Origin: Bacteroidota bacterium
GTDB lineage: Bacteria; Bacteroidota; Bacteroidia; AKYH767-A; OLB10
DNA length: 64,000 bases
Assembly (NCBI GenBank): GCA_016713445.1
Contig: JADJPB010000001.1
Span: 620,001-684,000, forward strand
Direction of reading: 5' to 3'
In this document: piece by piece, positions 1 to 10,182 of the stretch
Numbering within the stretch: the stretch's first letter is position 1
Layout: each line of letters starts with the position of its first letter
Made by a program: the position numbers and the translations under genes
Notes under the pieces: model-generated
The model's database searches: none
Told to the model about the DNA's origin: nothing
Seen by the model: the letters and a program-made list of their open reading frames with translations, nothing else

Positions 1-1097
1 TCGATTTCCGAGTTTCCGAATCACCCATCTTCATTAATAAAAATTTACGTAAAATAATTGAAAAAGCAGGAGAAGATATTGTCGATGTAATAGTGAATCC
101 AAAATTTAAAGAGCAATCAGAAAATGCAATTCCCTCTGTGCTTAAAGTAAGTAATGAAGATAGCCATACGAAATTAATAGCTATTGATTTTGCAATTTGT
201 GAGGATGGATTGGGCGGCTATATTCCTCAATTAATCGAATTGCAAGGATTCGCCTCGCTGTATTGTTATCAAGAATGGCTATCGACTATGTATCGGAAAC
301 ATTTTTCGATTCCAGAAAATTTCGACAATAAATTTAATGGCTATACACACGATTCTTTTATTGCACGTATGAAGGAGATGGTGCTTGGTCATCAAGATCC
401 GAATGAAACGGTGCTCTTAGAGATAGAGCCGTGGAAGCAACAGACGCAAATTGATTTTCATTGTGCAAGTCTTTACATGGGAATTCCTGTTGTTTGCTTG
501 ACGGATGTTATTCGTGAAGGTCATTTCCTTTTCTATTTGAATAAGGGTAAGAAAACAAGAATTCGTCGCATCTATAATCGTGTAATATTTGATGAGCTTC
601 TACAACGTCGCGACCTGAATTTGCAGTTTAATCTAACGGAAGATGTAGACGTAGAATGGGTAACTCATCCGAACTGGTTCTTTCGAATTTCTAAATACAC
701 GATGCCCTTTTTGTCGGGGCCAAGCATTCCCAAAACCTATTTTGTGCATGAACTCCCGGCTATTCCCGACGATTTGGAAAACTGGGTATTGAAGCCGCTG
801 TTTAGCTTTAGTGGACAAGGGGTGATTTTTGATGTTCAAAAGTCAGATATCCTCAAACTTGAAAATCCATCGAACTATATCCTCCAGAAAAAAGTAAAAT
901 ACGCGGAAGCACTTCAATCTCCAACGGGACCCGTGAAATGTGAAATACGTTTGTTATACCTCTGGGGTGATGGAGAAGCGCGACCTACATTAACCATCAA
1001 TTTAGGAAGGATGAGTAAAGGCAAGATGATTGGCGTGCGATACAACCAGAACCTCGATTGGGTGGGCGGGACTACTTTTTTCCTTGAGAAAGACTAA
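1..1097 (+). CDS. ATP-grasp-like protein of unknown function, 5' partial
   Basis: The reading frame is open from base 3 to the stop at 1097, so the gene begins outside the window; the GTG at 93 is only an internal candidate start. The visible part is soluble, about 365 residues, without signal peptide or membrane segments. The C-terminal third has the look of an ATP-grasp fold: a glycine-rich nucleotide loop (VLKPLFSFSGQGV), a following Q-K-K strand and an acidic C-EIRLLYLW strand. I infer a ligase-type ATP-binding enzyme but cannot name a substrate. It ends three bases before the stop of the convergent CDGSH gene, with no room for a separate terminator. Confidence 0.6.
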   Translation, partial: DFRVSESPIFINKNLRKIIEKAGEDIVDVIVNPKFKEQSENAIPSVLKVSNEDSHTKLIAIDFAICEDGLGGYIPQLIELQGFASLYCYQEWLSTMYRKHFSIPENFDNKFNGYTHDSFIARMKEMVLGHQDPNETVLLEIEPWKQQTQIDFHCASLYMGIPVVCLTDVIREGHFLFYLNKGKKTRIRRIYNRVIFDELLQRRDLNLQFNLTEDVDVEWVTHPNWFFRISKYTMPFLSGPSIPKTYFVHELPAIPDDLENWVLKPLFSFSGQGVIFDVQKSDILKLENPSNYILQKKVKYAEALQSPTGPVKCEIRLLYLWGDGEARPTLTINLGRMSKGKMIGVRYNQNLDWVGGTTFFLEKD

Positions 1098-1100
1098 AGT

Positions 1101-1328
1101 CTATTCAGGCTTTGGCTTGGGAGGTGGTAAGGCAAAAGCTACTGATTCGTGAATAAACTCACCCCTATGTGAGCTGTCGCAAAAGGGCATATTCTTTGAG
1201 TGGCCACAACGACATAATGAAACTACGTTTCTTCCTGCTAAATCGTATGGATTACCGTTTGCATCCACTATTTCAAATTCTCCTTCTACACGAATGGAGC
1301 CGTTCGAGTTAATCTTAATCGTTGTCAT
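1101..1328 (-). CDS. CDGSH iron-sulfur domain protein
   Basis: A 75-residue protein carrying the complete CDGSH signature: CRC followed after twelve residues by C-D-S-S-H (CRCG...PFCDSSH). In this family three Cys and one His bind a redox-active [2Fe-2S] cluster. The N-terminal half is a short beta-rich segment and the tail is Pro/Lys-rich (PPPKPKPE). It is followed on the same strand, with seven bases between, by a small membrane protein, so the two may be cotranscribed in the order membrane protein then CDGSH. Family assignment is secure; a specific electron-transfer partner cannot be inferred. Confidence 0.92.
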   Translation of the reverse strand: MTTIKINSNGSIRVEGEFEIVDANGNPYDLAGRNVVSLCRCGHSKNMPFCDSSHRGEFIHESVAFALPPPKPKPE

Positions 1329-1334
1329 ATTTTC

Positions 1335-1727
1335 TTAGTTTTTTCTTTCGGGCAGGTACGTATAAATAAGCATCAATCCGCAAATACAAGTACAAGACAT
1401 CATGATGTATAACACTACCATGATCGATTTGTTATAAGCATCGAAATTCATTTCGTGCTGAATAATACCTATCAGCGAAAGGAAATTAGCGATGGTTCTT
1501 TGAGTAAAAACAATAATTCCTCCGAATGAAAGCCCAAAACCCACCCATATCGCTTTGGCATTTTTGTTACAATACCAAGCGGTGCCCCATAAAGCTATGC
1601 CTAAAAGCAAGCCTGCCAACATCATGTTGAAAGCCTTGTTTCCAACAATCATATAGGCACCTAGACCGCTGATAATTAGTAAAGTTCCTTGAACGACAAG
1701 GGATCGAATATGAGGAAGAGAATGCAT
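1335..1727 (-). CDS. small four-helix inner membrane protein
   Basis: A 130-residue hydrophobic protein with about four predicted transmembrane helices (roughly residues 10-30, 33-52, 60-78 and 103-122) and short charged loops, ending YTYLPERKN. I recognise no family motif. It starts with ATG at 1727 and lies just upstream of the CDGSH gene on the same strand, so a shared transcript is likely. The 163 bp between this start and the divergent glycosyltransferase hold the control region of both. Confidence 0.7.
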   Translation of the reverse strand: MHSLPHIRSLVVQGTLLIISGLGAYMIVGNKAFNMMLAGLLLGIALWGTAWYCNKNAKAIWVGFGLSFGGIIVFTQRTIANFLSLIGIIQHEMNFDAYNKSIMVVLYIMMSCTCICGLMLIYTYLPERKN

Positions 1728-1863
1728 ATTTTGAAAGTCTAATTAGGGTATGAAATTAAGGCTTTATACCATATCTTCAAAGCACTGTGAAAATATCACT
1801 ATATTTTGGTAAAAATAATTTCATAATTAATTACGAATTAACAAGTCTTTCTCCTAGATTCGT

Positions 1864-1871
1864 TATTTTTG
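1864..1871 (+). promoter_or_regulatory. Bacteroidota -7 element (TATTTTTG) before the glycosyltransferase
   Basis: The sequence matches the phylum consensus TAnnTTTG and lies 19 bp before the ATG at 1891. No TTG is seen about 19 bp further upstream, so the -33 part is missing or weak. Confidence 0.5.
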
Positions 1872-1890
1872 TAAAATCCCAAACTACTTA

Positions 1891-3239
1891 ATGACAACAC
1901 CTCCTACCCTTGACGAGATCACATCTAAAGCAGATATGCCAAAGATACTCATGCTTGGTTGGGAATTCCCTCCAGTAATTAATGGCGGTTTGGGTGTGGC
2001 TTGTCACGACCTTTGTATTGCACTTTCAACGTACGCCGATGTGACGATGATGACCCCAACATCGAACCCCGATTTTGTGGTGAAGAATTTGAATTTGATA
2101 GGTCGCAATACCATCGATGCTAAGACGTTGAGAAATATTGGCCATACGGACACCTACAAAAAGGTAAAGCAGGTTCATTTCATCGATACTCATTTAAATC
2201 CTTATTATAACGGGGGTGTTTCTCCACATCATGACCTCCAGAATTTAAGCAGTCAATATTTGAAGACTGTAAAGTAGGCGATGAAACCGCTGAAGTTTTT
2301 CAGATTGATGATCTCTACGGTGGTGATGTAATTGAAAAAGTAACCGTTTTTGGGAAGTTAGCAGCTAAGTTGGCGCTCTCTTTAGATTTTGATGTGATAC
2401 ATGCACATGATTGGATGACGATGATTGCAGGTATGGAAATCAAAGCGAAAACAGGGAAACCTCTCGTGGTGCATGTACATTCCTTAGAAGTTGATCGAGG
2501 TGGACCTCAAAGTAAAGGCTGGGTGTATCAAGTCGAGAAGCACGGAATGGAATATGCTGATTTGTTGATGCCCGTAAGTAACTTCACTGGACATATCATT
2601 CATGATTATTACCAAATCCCTTGGAGTAAAATTAAACCGGTGCATAATGGCATTCGTCCAGTAGAACCCTTCAAAAGTGAGCCGATGTTTAAAGAGAAGA
2701 TGGTTTTGTTTGTAGGTCGATTGACGCGTCAAAAAGGTCCAGAATTCTTTGTAGATATCGCAGAACGGGTGTTGCAAAAAGACCAAAATGTTCGCTTTGT
2801 AATGGCCGGTACGGGCGAATACTTTAACCCTCTTTTAGAGCGTGCTGCTCAACGAGGTATCGCTCATCGATTCCACCTCACAGGATTTTTGAATTTGGAT
2901 AAAGTACGTAAGTTATTAAGCATCGCAGATGTTTATATCATGCCCTCTGTTTCAGAGCCTTTTGGATTATCGGCGGTAGAGGCCGTTCAGTTCGGAATAC
3001 CTGCCGTAATCAGTAAGCAATCTGGTGTTGCCGAAGTATTAAATGGTGCACTGAAATTTGATTATTGGGATATCAATTTAGCAGCGTCCTATATTTTAAA
3101 TCTTTTGCACGATCCGGTGCTTGTTGAAAATGTAACGCAAGATGCCTATAAGGACCTTGAGAACATCTCATGGGATCATGCTGCTAGAAAGGTGATTGAA
3201 GGGTATAATGCCTTTCATTTGATTCCTGAGATGGTTTAG
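1891..3239 (+). CDS. glycogen/starch synthase-type glycosyltransferase (frameshifted)
   Basis: About 449 residues when the two frames are joined. The N-terminal part (KILMLGWEFPPVINGGLGV) is the GT5/GT4 N-lobe with its sugar-nucleotide glycine loop; the C-terminal Rossmann lobe has FVGRLTRQKGPEFF and the E-x7-E motif (SEPFGLSAVEAVQFG). The family transfers glucose from ADP- or UDP-glucose to a growing alpha-glucan. The frame changes near 2233-2240: the first frame ends at 2277, while the downstream frame can be read from about 2235 (PEFKQSIFEDCKVGDE), consistent with a one-base error. The next gene is a GH57 amylase, the usual Bacteroidota glycogen pairing, so a role in storage glucan synthesis is likely. 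Confidence 0.85.
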
Positions 3240-3344
3240 TCAGTTTTGACTTTGTTCCTTATTATTGATGTGAATAACCTGTTGTGAAAACAGACTTTTT
3301 TTTAGAATGAAAATGTATCTTCGTAATTGTTAAAGATTAATGCT

Positions 3345-4576
3345 ATGCCATCAGTTTGCTTCTACTTCCAAGTTCATCAACCCTTCCGTATAAAAAGATA
3401 TTCATTTTTTGATATTGGTCGAGATCATTTTTACGAGGACGATGAAAAAAACAGATTGATTCTTGACAAGGTATCCGAAAAATGTTACCTCAAGACCAAC
3501 CGTAAAATGCTCGAGTTAATAACTCGTCATAAAGGTAAATTTAGAATTTCGTATTCCATCAGTGGCGTGGCCATTGAGCAATTCGAAAAACATCGCCCGG
3601 ATGTATTGCAGTCGTTTGTTGATTTAAAAAAAGAATTTAAACGCCAAGTGGAAATGCATAAGGCGAAGATTAAGCAACATTTTAATCAGGTCCCTAAAGT
3701 TTTTAGAAATACCGAGCTAATTTATAATAATGAGATTGCATCGGTGGTGGAAAAGATGGGTTACAAAGCCATCCTTTGTGAAGGCGTTGATCGTTATTTG
3801 GGTGAGCGCACTCCAAATTTTTTGTATCAACCTGCTGGTACCTTAAAAATAAAGTCCTTTTTAAAAAATTATCGTCTCTCTGATGATATTGCCTTTCGCT
3901 TTAGTGATCGTAATTGGGCCGAGTGGCCTTTGCAAGCAGATACATTTGCTTCATGGGTACATAAAGTTGCAGGGAATGGTGAAGTTGTGAATCTGTTTAT
4001 GGACTATGAAACATTCGGAGAACACCAATGGGAAGAAACAGGGATTTTTGAATTTCTAGATCACCTTCCTGCTGAAATTATGAAGCATAAGATTTTGATT
4101 TTAAAACGATTTCAGAAGCGGCTGATATGTATAAGGTGCGTGATATTTATGATGTACCTGATTATTCTAGTTGGGCGGATGCGGAACGCGATTTAAGCGC
4201 ATGGTTAAGTAATGCCATGGAGAAAGAAGCTGCAGGTAGAATTTATAAACTTGAGGAGAAAGTGATCAGTACCATGAATCCGGATCTGATTGAGTTCTGG
4301 GGAAAGTTACAAACGAGTGATCACTTTTACTATATGTGTACAAAATTTTGGAGCGATGGTGACGTGCATAAATATTTTAGCCCCTACGATTCTCCGTATG
4401 ATGCTTATATATATTATATGAATGTTCTTGCCGATTTCGAAACTACGGTTGAAGAAGCCTTGCAAGAAAATAAACCCGTTAAGAAAGTAACTAGAAAAAG
4501 AACCTACCACGTAATTCATTCAGCTTGCGAAATTTTTATCGCATGGAGTAACTTCAATGGCTACCGGACAAATTGA
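3345..4576 (+). CDS. GH57 family alpha-amylase-like glycoside hydrolase (frameshifted, internal gap)
   Basis: The protein starts MPSVCFYFQVHQPFR, containing GH57 motif 1 (HQP). Motif 3 is FRNTELIYNN with the catalytic nucleophile Glu, and motif 4 is FMDYETFGEH with the acid Asp. The frame changes near 4090, where one base appears lost (reading on as DFKTISEAADMYKV). Between SFVDL and KKEFKRQ (about 3630) the stretch that normally holds motif 2 (the G-x-VE segment and the Y/H-rich strand after it) is absent without loss of frame, a gap of roughly 20-25 residues. The C-terminus is uncertain: one frame ends at 4576, overlapping kup, while another would stop at 4550 just before the kup ATG. It follows the glycosyltransferase by 105 bp and likely acts on the same glucan. 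Confidence 0.85.
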
Positions 4577-6453
4577 TCATAATAAAGTAACTGCAGCAGG
4601 AATACTGGTTACTTTAGGAATAATTTATGGAGAAATTGGTACTTCTCCACTTTATGATGAGTGCAGTAATTGGTAAACATGCCATTAATGAAGAATTAGT
4701 ACTCGGAGGTTTGTCATGTGTTTTTTGGACTTTGACAATTCTTACCACTTTTAAGTACATAACCCTTACCCTACGTGCAGATAATAAAGGCGAAGGCGGC
4801 ATTTTTTCATTGTACGCCTTGGTGCGAAAAATGCATTTTAAGTGGTTAGCCATTCCTGCTATGATTGGAGGTGCAGCTTTGCTTGCAGATGGAATTATCA
4901 CCCCTCCTATTTCGGTTGCTTCCGCAGTGGAAGGGCTGCTAGTGATAAACCCTGATATTCCAACTGTTCCTATCATCATCGTTATATTATTCGCCTTGTT
5001 TTTCATTCAGCAGTTTGGAACCAAATTCGTAGGTAGATTTTTTTGGTCCAGTGATGTTGGTTTGGTTTAGTATGTTACTAATCCTTGGTGTGAAGGAAAT
5101 TTATTGGAATCCAATTGTGTTCAAAGCAATCAATCCCTATTATGCCTTTCATTTGTTGATGTATTATAAAGAAGGATTTTGGATTTTAGGAGCTGTTTTC
5201 CTGTGTACCACGGGGGCTGAAGCATTGTATTCTGATCTGGGTCATTGTGGTCGAAAGAATATTCGCGTGAGTTGGGGTATGGTGAAGTTTGCACTCTTGG
5301 CTAATTATTTCGGACAAGGTGCCTGGCTTTTGAATCATACAGGCAAAACATTGGATGGTGCTAAACCGTTTTTTGCATTGATGCCGGATTGGTTTTTATT
5401 TCCAGGAATTATTATCGCTACCTCAGCAGCGATTGTCGCAAGTCAAGCTCTTATTTCAGGAACATTTACAGTGGTAAATGAAGGAATGCGATTGAATTTC
5501 TTGCCCAAAGGAAGAGTCGAGTACCCGACCGATTTTAGAGGGCAAATTTATATTCCTTCGATCAACTGGTTATTATGTGCTGCTTGTATCGGTGTGGTTT
5601 TGTTTTTTCAAAAATCGGCCAACATGGAAGCTGCCTATGGTTTAGCAATCATTATGACTATGATGATGACTTCTATTTTGCTGAATTATTATCTCTATCT
5701 AAAAAAATATCCAAAGATTTTTATCTATTCTGTAATGTCACTACTTGCCATCGTTGAAGTTTCATTTTTGGTGGCTAACTTAAGTAAATTCACGGAAGGC
5801 GGTTATGTTACGCTAATTATTGCATCGCTCATTTTCTTGATGATGTGGGTTTGGTACGAAGCAAGGAAAATAAAAAATGCTTTGGTTGAATTTGTGCCGT
5901 TGGCAAAGTATTCCGAGGTTATTTGTGATTTATCTCGTGATACCACAATTCCAAAATATGCAACACATTTAATTTATCTGACTTCGGCATATCAAGAGAC
6001 GGAGGTGGAGAATAAAATCATTTATTCTATCTTACAAAAGCAACCCAAACGAGCAGATTTATATTGGTTAGTTCATGTAGATGTAATTGACGAGCCTTAT
6101 ACGCTAGATTACCGAGTGACGCAATTGGTGAAGGATAAAATTATTCATGTTCGATTTAAAATTGGATTCCGTGTCGAACCACATATCAACCTAATGTTTC
6201 GTCAAGTGGTGCAAGAAAGGTGCATAGTGGTGAGTTGACAGTGACTAGCAACTACATTCCTCTTCGTGATCTTCACATTGCCGGTGATTTCCGTTTTATC
6301 GTAATGGAAAAATATCTTTCTTATGAAAACACATTGAACTTCTATACTAAAATGATCTTGAATCTCTATTTTGTGATTAAAAATATGAGTATGAGTGAAG
6401 AAAAGGCTTTTGGACTTGATTCAAGTGCTGTGCTGGTGGAAAAGTTCCACTGA
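4557..6453 (+). CDS. kup: Kup-family potassium uptake transporter (three frameshifts)
   Basis: Joined frames give about 632 residues, the normal Kup length. The N-terminus (VTLGIIYGEIGTSPLY) and the following NKGEGGIFSLYALVR segment are diagnostic of KUP/HAK/KT K+:H+ symporters, followed by about a dozen transmembrane helices and a cytosolic C-terminal domain. Frame breaks occur at about 4656 (two bases missing in LYV-MSAVIG), in a seven-T run near 5037-5043 (one extra base before GPVMLVWF), and near 6214 (before HSGELTVTSNY). The start is the ATG at 4557, which gives the conserved N-terminus. A complete open gene would be expected after correction. Confidence 0.92.
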
Positions 6454-6501
6454 TTGTTACCCTCCGGGTTCTTATGATTTTATTCGACTCTCCTAGGAAT
6501 T

Positions 6502-6536
6502 CAAAGGCTGAAATTATACTATAATTCCAGCCTTTG
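6502..6536. terminator. hairpin between convergent kup and choice-of-anchor V gene
   Basis: Seventeen-base arms at 6502-6518 and 6520-6536 pair with one mismatch and a single-base loop (caaaggctg ... cagcctttg). The location between two convergent genes fits a bidirectional transcription end, although no strong T tract follows on the + strand. Confidence 0.55.
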
Positions 6537-6564
6537 TGTGATTCGTATCGAGAACCCTCGCGAA

Positions 6565-7413
6565 TTAATTCTTAAAGAATGTTTTTAAGGAAGTAGCATC
6601 TCCTGCAGTAACCATCAATTTGTAGGTACCTGAGTTTAGATGGCTAGGAATTTGAACCTCAAATTCATTCGTTCCTGGTACTCCTAAATATTCCAATGGT
6701 TCTGAAAGCAGTTGCCTGTTTAAAGAAAGAATCCTCACCGTAACGTTTTCTTGTGAAGATAAATTCAATCTTAACGTAGCATCATTAAGTATTGGATTGG
6801 GATATAAAATAGTTGATAACTTATCACCGCTTACGGGAGCAATACCAGAAGTTGTTTGATCTTCTGGTATTAATAAAGTATTCGTACGAATGATGTCTCC
6901 ACTAGCCGTAGAACTGCTATTTGAAAAATTAAAAGAACCATAGAAAGTGACATTACCAGTTCCTGCTGTAGGTGCTACCCAATTAAATGTCCAGGTTCTT
7001 CCACCTACACCCGATGTCCCTGAAGCAGTATGTGTGATGTATTAAGAGCTTACAATTTTCGTAGCAGTAGCGTTCGTAACAATTAATTGCCCTACTAATG
7101 CGCCGTTCAATGCTTGAGGCGAAATTTGAAACCCGTATTTGTTGATTCCAGTCTGTGCACAAGCTGCAGTAATCGTGTAGGTTTGACCTGCAAGGTAACC
7201 CGTAACTGGAACATTGGATGAAATAATTTGTGTGGGAGATACTGTTGTAGAACCCGAGTGACAGTTACTTCCATTGCAGGTTGCTCCATCAGAAGGTGAA
7301 CCGGTACGACCAGCAGGAGCTCCCGAATTGTTACTATGAGCATCGTTACCTATCGTTTGAACAATTAATAGGATAACCAGTAAGGTAATAGAACTAAGGG
7401 TAATTGTTTTTTT
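6565..7413 (-). CDS. choice-of-anchor V domain protein with T9SS sorting domain (in-frame stop, start lost)
   Basis: Reading the minus strand from about 7413 gives a hydrophobic signal segment (ITLLVILLIVQTIG), then the hallmark region NSGAPAGRTGSPSDG followed by TCNGSNCHSG, a Cys-x4-Cys-His motif, typical of choice-of-anchor V proteins of Bacteroidota. After KIVSS comes an in-frame TAA at 7042-7044, and the same frame continues with the family's YITHTASGTSG and WTFNWVAP segments, then a type A T9SS sorting domain (YPNPILNDATLRL ... GTYKLMVTAG). No ATG precedes the signal segment; where ATGAAAAAA would be expected there is ATA and a nine-A run. Probably an intact gene hit by two consensus errors; a real pseudogene cannot be excluded. 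The protein would be exported and anchored at the cell surface. Confidence 0.75.
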
Positions 7414-7511
7414 TTATGTTGGATATAATTAGCGTGGTTTAAGTGTGTAATTATACAAAATTAGTGTTGAAACAACTATATGTTCGATATAAATATTTGA
7501 TAATTAATCGC

Positions 7512-7541
7512 TTGAAAATTACATTCCTTTGACTAATTTTG
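7512..7541 (+). promoter_or_regulatory. ligA promoter, TTG-N19-TAATTTTG
   Basis: TTG at 7512-7514 and TAATTTTG at 7534-7541 are separated by 19 bp, an exact match to the Bacteroidota primary sigma factor consensus. The ligA ATG lies 16 bp downstream. This is the best promoter in the window. Confidence 0.8.
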
Positions 7542-7557
7542 CTCGTCGGACATTTAT

Positions 7558-9570
7558 ATGGATAAAATTTCATTGGTAAAAGCAAGAGTTGCGGAATTAA
7601 CAGCATTAATTAATGATCATAATTTTCGATATTATAATTTAAGTGATCCTCTTATTTCCGATTTTGAATTTGATCAATTATTAAATGAATTGATTCAATT
7701 GGAAAAGGAGTATCCTTCCTTATTGGAACTTGATTCTCCCACCCAACGTGTAGGCGGTGAAATCACGAAGAATTTTGAAACCGTGAAGCATATTTATCCG
7801 ATGCTTTCATTGGGGAATACTTATTCTGAAGATGAATTGAAAGAATTTCATGAACGTGTTATTAAAGGGATACCCGATGAGAAGGTAGAATATGTTTGCG
7901 AGCTCAAATTTGATGGAGTCGCCATTGGTATTCAATATGAAAATGGAAAGTTTAAACGGGCAGTTACTAGAGGAGATGGAATCCAGGGCGATGATGTTAC
8001 TGCTAATGTAAAAACGATTCGGTCCCTTCCGCTTCGTTTGAAGGATGGAAATTATCCAGCTAAGTTTGAAATACGAGGCGAAATTATTCTCCCGCGAGCA
8101 ACATTTGAACGAATCAATGAAGAACGAGTCGATATTGGTGAAACGCCTTTTGCAAATCCAAGAAATTCTGCTTCCGGCACCTTGAAATTGCAGGATAGCT
8201 CAGAGGTGTCCAAAAGAAAATTGGATTGTTTCCTTTATGCATTGTATGGTGATGATTTGCCATTTTTAACCCATGAAGATGGATTGAAGGCGGCTACTTC
8301 GTGGGGTTTTAAAGTTTCGAATGAGCGCAAGGTATGTCACTCGATTGAAGAAGTATTTGATTTCATAAATTATTGGGAAAAGAAACGTCCAGATTTGCCA
8401 TTTGATATTGACGGTGTCGTCATTAAAGTAAATAGTTTTTCTCAACAACGTGAATTGGGGTTTACCGCAAAATCCCCTCGATGGGCGATCTCTTTTAAAT
8501 ATAAAGCAGAATCAGGATCTACTCAGTTGTTGAGTGTGGATTATCAAGTAGGACGGACTGGTGCAATCACCCCCGTTGCGAATTTGAGTCCGGTGCTTCT
8601 TGCCGGCACGATTGTAAAACGTGCTACCTTGCATAACCAAGATCAAATTGAAAAACTGGATTTGCATGTTGACGATACCGTGTTTGTAGAGAAAGGCGGC
8701 GAAATAATTCCAAAAATTACTGGAGTTGATTTATCAAAAAGGAAGCTCCAAGCAAGGAAAGTTGAATTCATTCATCGCTGCCCGGAATGTAATTTTGAAT
8801 TAGTGAGGAAGGAAGGTGAAGCACAACATTATTGTCCAAATACATTAATGTGCCCACCACAAGTAAAAGGACGAATTGAACATTTTACCTCTCGTAAAGC
8901 AATGAATATTGATGGTTTCGGTACTGAAACTATCGACCTTTTTGTCGAGAAAGGATTAATTAACGATATTGCCGATATCTATCGATTAAAGAAGCAAGAT
9001 ATATTGTCTCTTGATCGATTCGCTGATAAATCTGCCAATAATATTATTGACGCATTAGAGGCATCTAAAAAAATGCCCTTTGAAAAAGTGCTTTTCGCCA
9101 TCGGAATACGATTTGTAGGTGATACCGTAGCCAGGAAATTAGCCAGGCATTTTGTTACCATTGATGAGCTCATGGCAGCGGATGCTACGAAGCTGATGGA
9201 AGCTCCAGAGGTTGGAAACGTGATTGCAGCCAGTATCCTTGATTTCTTTGCTGATCCAGGTAATCGTAATCTGATCGCATCGCTCAGAAGTTATGGTTTG
9301 CAATTTCAACTCTCCCCGGAAGATACGCCCGTTAAGGTTTCCGAAAAATTAAAGGGTGTTTCTATTGTGATTTCAGGAACTTTTGAAAAACATTCAAGAG
9401 AAGAATACAAAAAAATCATTGAGCAAAATGGAGGTAAAAACGCTTCAGGAGTTACTCGTAAAACAAGTTTCTTATTAGCCGGAGCAGATGCCGGTCCGAG
9501 CAAATTGGAAAAAGCCACCGAATATGGAGTGAAAATTATTGATGAATACCAATTGCTGGAAATGCTTTAA
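7558..9570 (+). CDS. ligA: NAD+-dependent DNA ligase LigA
   Basis: An intact 670-residue protein, the usual LigA length. It has the Ia domain at the N-terminus (HNFRYYNLSDPLISDFEFD), the adenylation motif ELKFDGVAIG with the nucleophilic lysine at residue 117, the OB fold, a four-Cys zinc finger around residues 405-435 (CPEC ... YCPN..MC), helix-hairpin-helix repeats and a C-terminal BRCT domain (about 595-670). It seals nicks in DNA using NAD+ during replication and repair. It is one of the few long genes here without a frame break. A consensus promoter precedes it. Confidence 0.98.
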   Translation: MDKISLVKARVAELTALINDHNFRYYNLSDPLISDFEFDQLLNELIQLEKEYPSLLELDSPTQRVGGEITKNFETVKHIYPMLSLGNTYSEDELKEFHERVIKGIPDEKVEYVCELKFDGVAIGIQYENGKFKRAVTRGDGIQGDDVTANVKTIRSLPLRLKDGNYPAKFEIRGEIILPRATFERINEERVDIGETPFANPRNSASGTLKLQDSSEVSKRKLDCFLYALYGDDLPFLTHEDGLKAATSWGFKVSNERKVCHSIEEVFDFINYWEKKRPDLPFDIDGVVIKVNSFSQQRELGFTAKSPRWAISFKYKAESGSTQLLSVDYQVGRTGAITPVANLSPVLLAGTIVKRATLHNQDQIEKLDLHVDDTVFVEKGGEIIPKITGVDLSKRKLQARKVEFIHRCPECNFELVRKEGEAQHYCPNTLMCPPQVKGRIEHFTSRKAMNIDGFGTETIDLFVEKGLINDIADIYRLKKQDILSLDRFADKSANNIIDALEASKKMPFEKVLFAIGIRFVGDTVARKLARHFVTIDELMAADATKLMEAPEVGNVIAASILDFFADPGNRNLIASLRSYGLQFQLSPEDTPVKVSEKLKGVSIVISGTFEKHSREEYKKIIEQNGGKNASGVTRKTSFLLAGADAGPSKLEKATEYGVKIIDEYQLLEML

Positions 9571-9636
9571 TCGTGAATAAATCCATCTGCTAAAAAATGA
9601 CTATTTTTGAACCGTAAAGAATATGATATCGCTTTC

Positions 9637-10182
9637 ATGAAGAAAACATTTCGCCATAAAATAGGTCGCTATCTTTTCTTGAAAGAGTTTGGAAAGCATG
9701 CGTCAAAGCAGGGGTACGTTACATTTGAAAAAGCAAAGTCTATTGGTATTTTATATGATTCTACCAATGAAAAACATTTTGAACTCGTGAAAAAGTATGT
9801 TAAAGAAATACGTGAAGTCCATCACAAGGAAGTGATCGCTTTGGGATTTTATAATCAAAAGGAATTGCCTCCGATGCGGTTCTCGAAATTAGGACTGGAT
9901 TTCTTTACGCTAAAGGATCTGAACTGGTACCATAAACCTATGACTCCCGTTGTTAAAAATTTTGTGCAACGTGACTTTGATATATTAATTGATTTGCATT
10001 TGGTCAACAGTGTTCCATTTCGCTATATTTTAGCCAGTTCAAAAGCAAAATTTAAAATCGGAAAATACGATCGTCTTTTTACTCCATTCTACGATTTCAT
10101 GCTGAGTGTTTCTGATGAAACATCGTTTCCTCAATTTTTAAATCAAGTTGTTCACTATTTAAATTCATTACGTAATGAGTAA
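9637..10182 (+). CDS. DUF6913-like protein between ligA and dapA
   Basis: About 181 residues, soluble and basic, with a conserved-looking centre (SIGILYDSTNEKHFELVKKY, KFKIGKYDRLF). A protein of this type between ligA and dapA is common in Bacteroidota; the DUF6913 label rests on my recall of this arrangement. I prefer the ATG at 9637 (MKKTFRHKIGRYLFLK) over an upstream TTG at 9607, which adds ten residues. The stop overlaps the dapA ATG (aATGAGTAA), so translation is probably coupled. No catalytic motif is visible and the function is unknown. Confidence 0.7.
   Translation: MKKTFRHKIGRYLFLKEFGKHASKQGYVTFEKAKSIGILYDSTNEKHFELVKKYVKEIREVHHKEVIALGFYNQKELPPMRFSKLGLDFFTLKDLNWYHKPMTPVVKNFVQRDFDILIDLHLVNSVPFRYILASSKAKFKIGKYDRLFTPFYDFMLSVSDETSFPQFLNQVVHYLNSLRNE

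Noticed and set aside
5030..5050. Programmed frameshift in kup
   Set aside because: Three separate breaks in one housekeeping gene, one in a T run, point to errors rather than recoding.
7107..7343. Minus-strand 78-residue ORF in the choice-of-anchor V region
   Set aside because: It is a shifted frame of the real reading frame, which carries the C-x4-CH and YITHTASG motifs.
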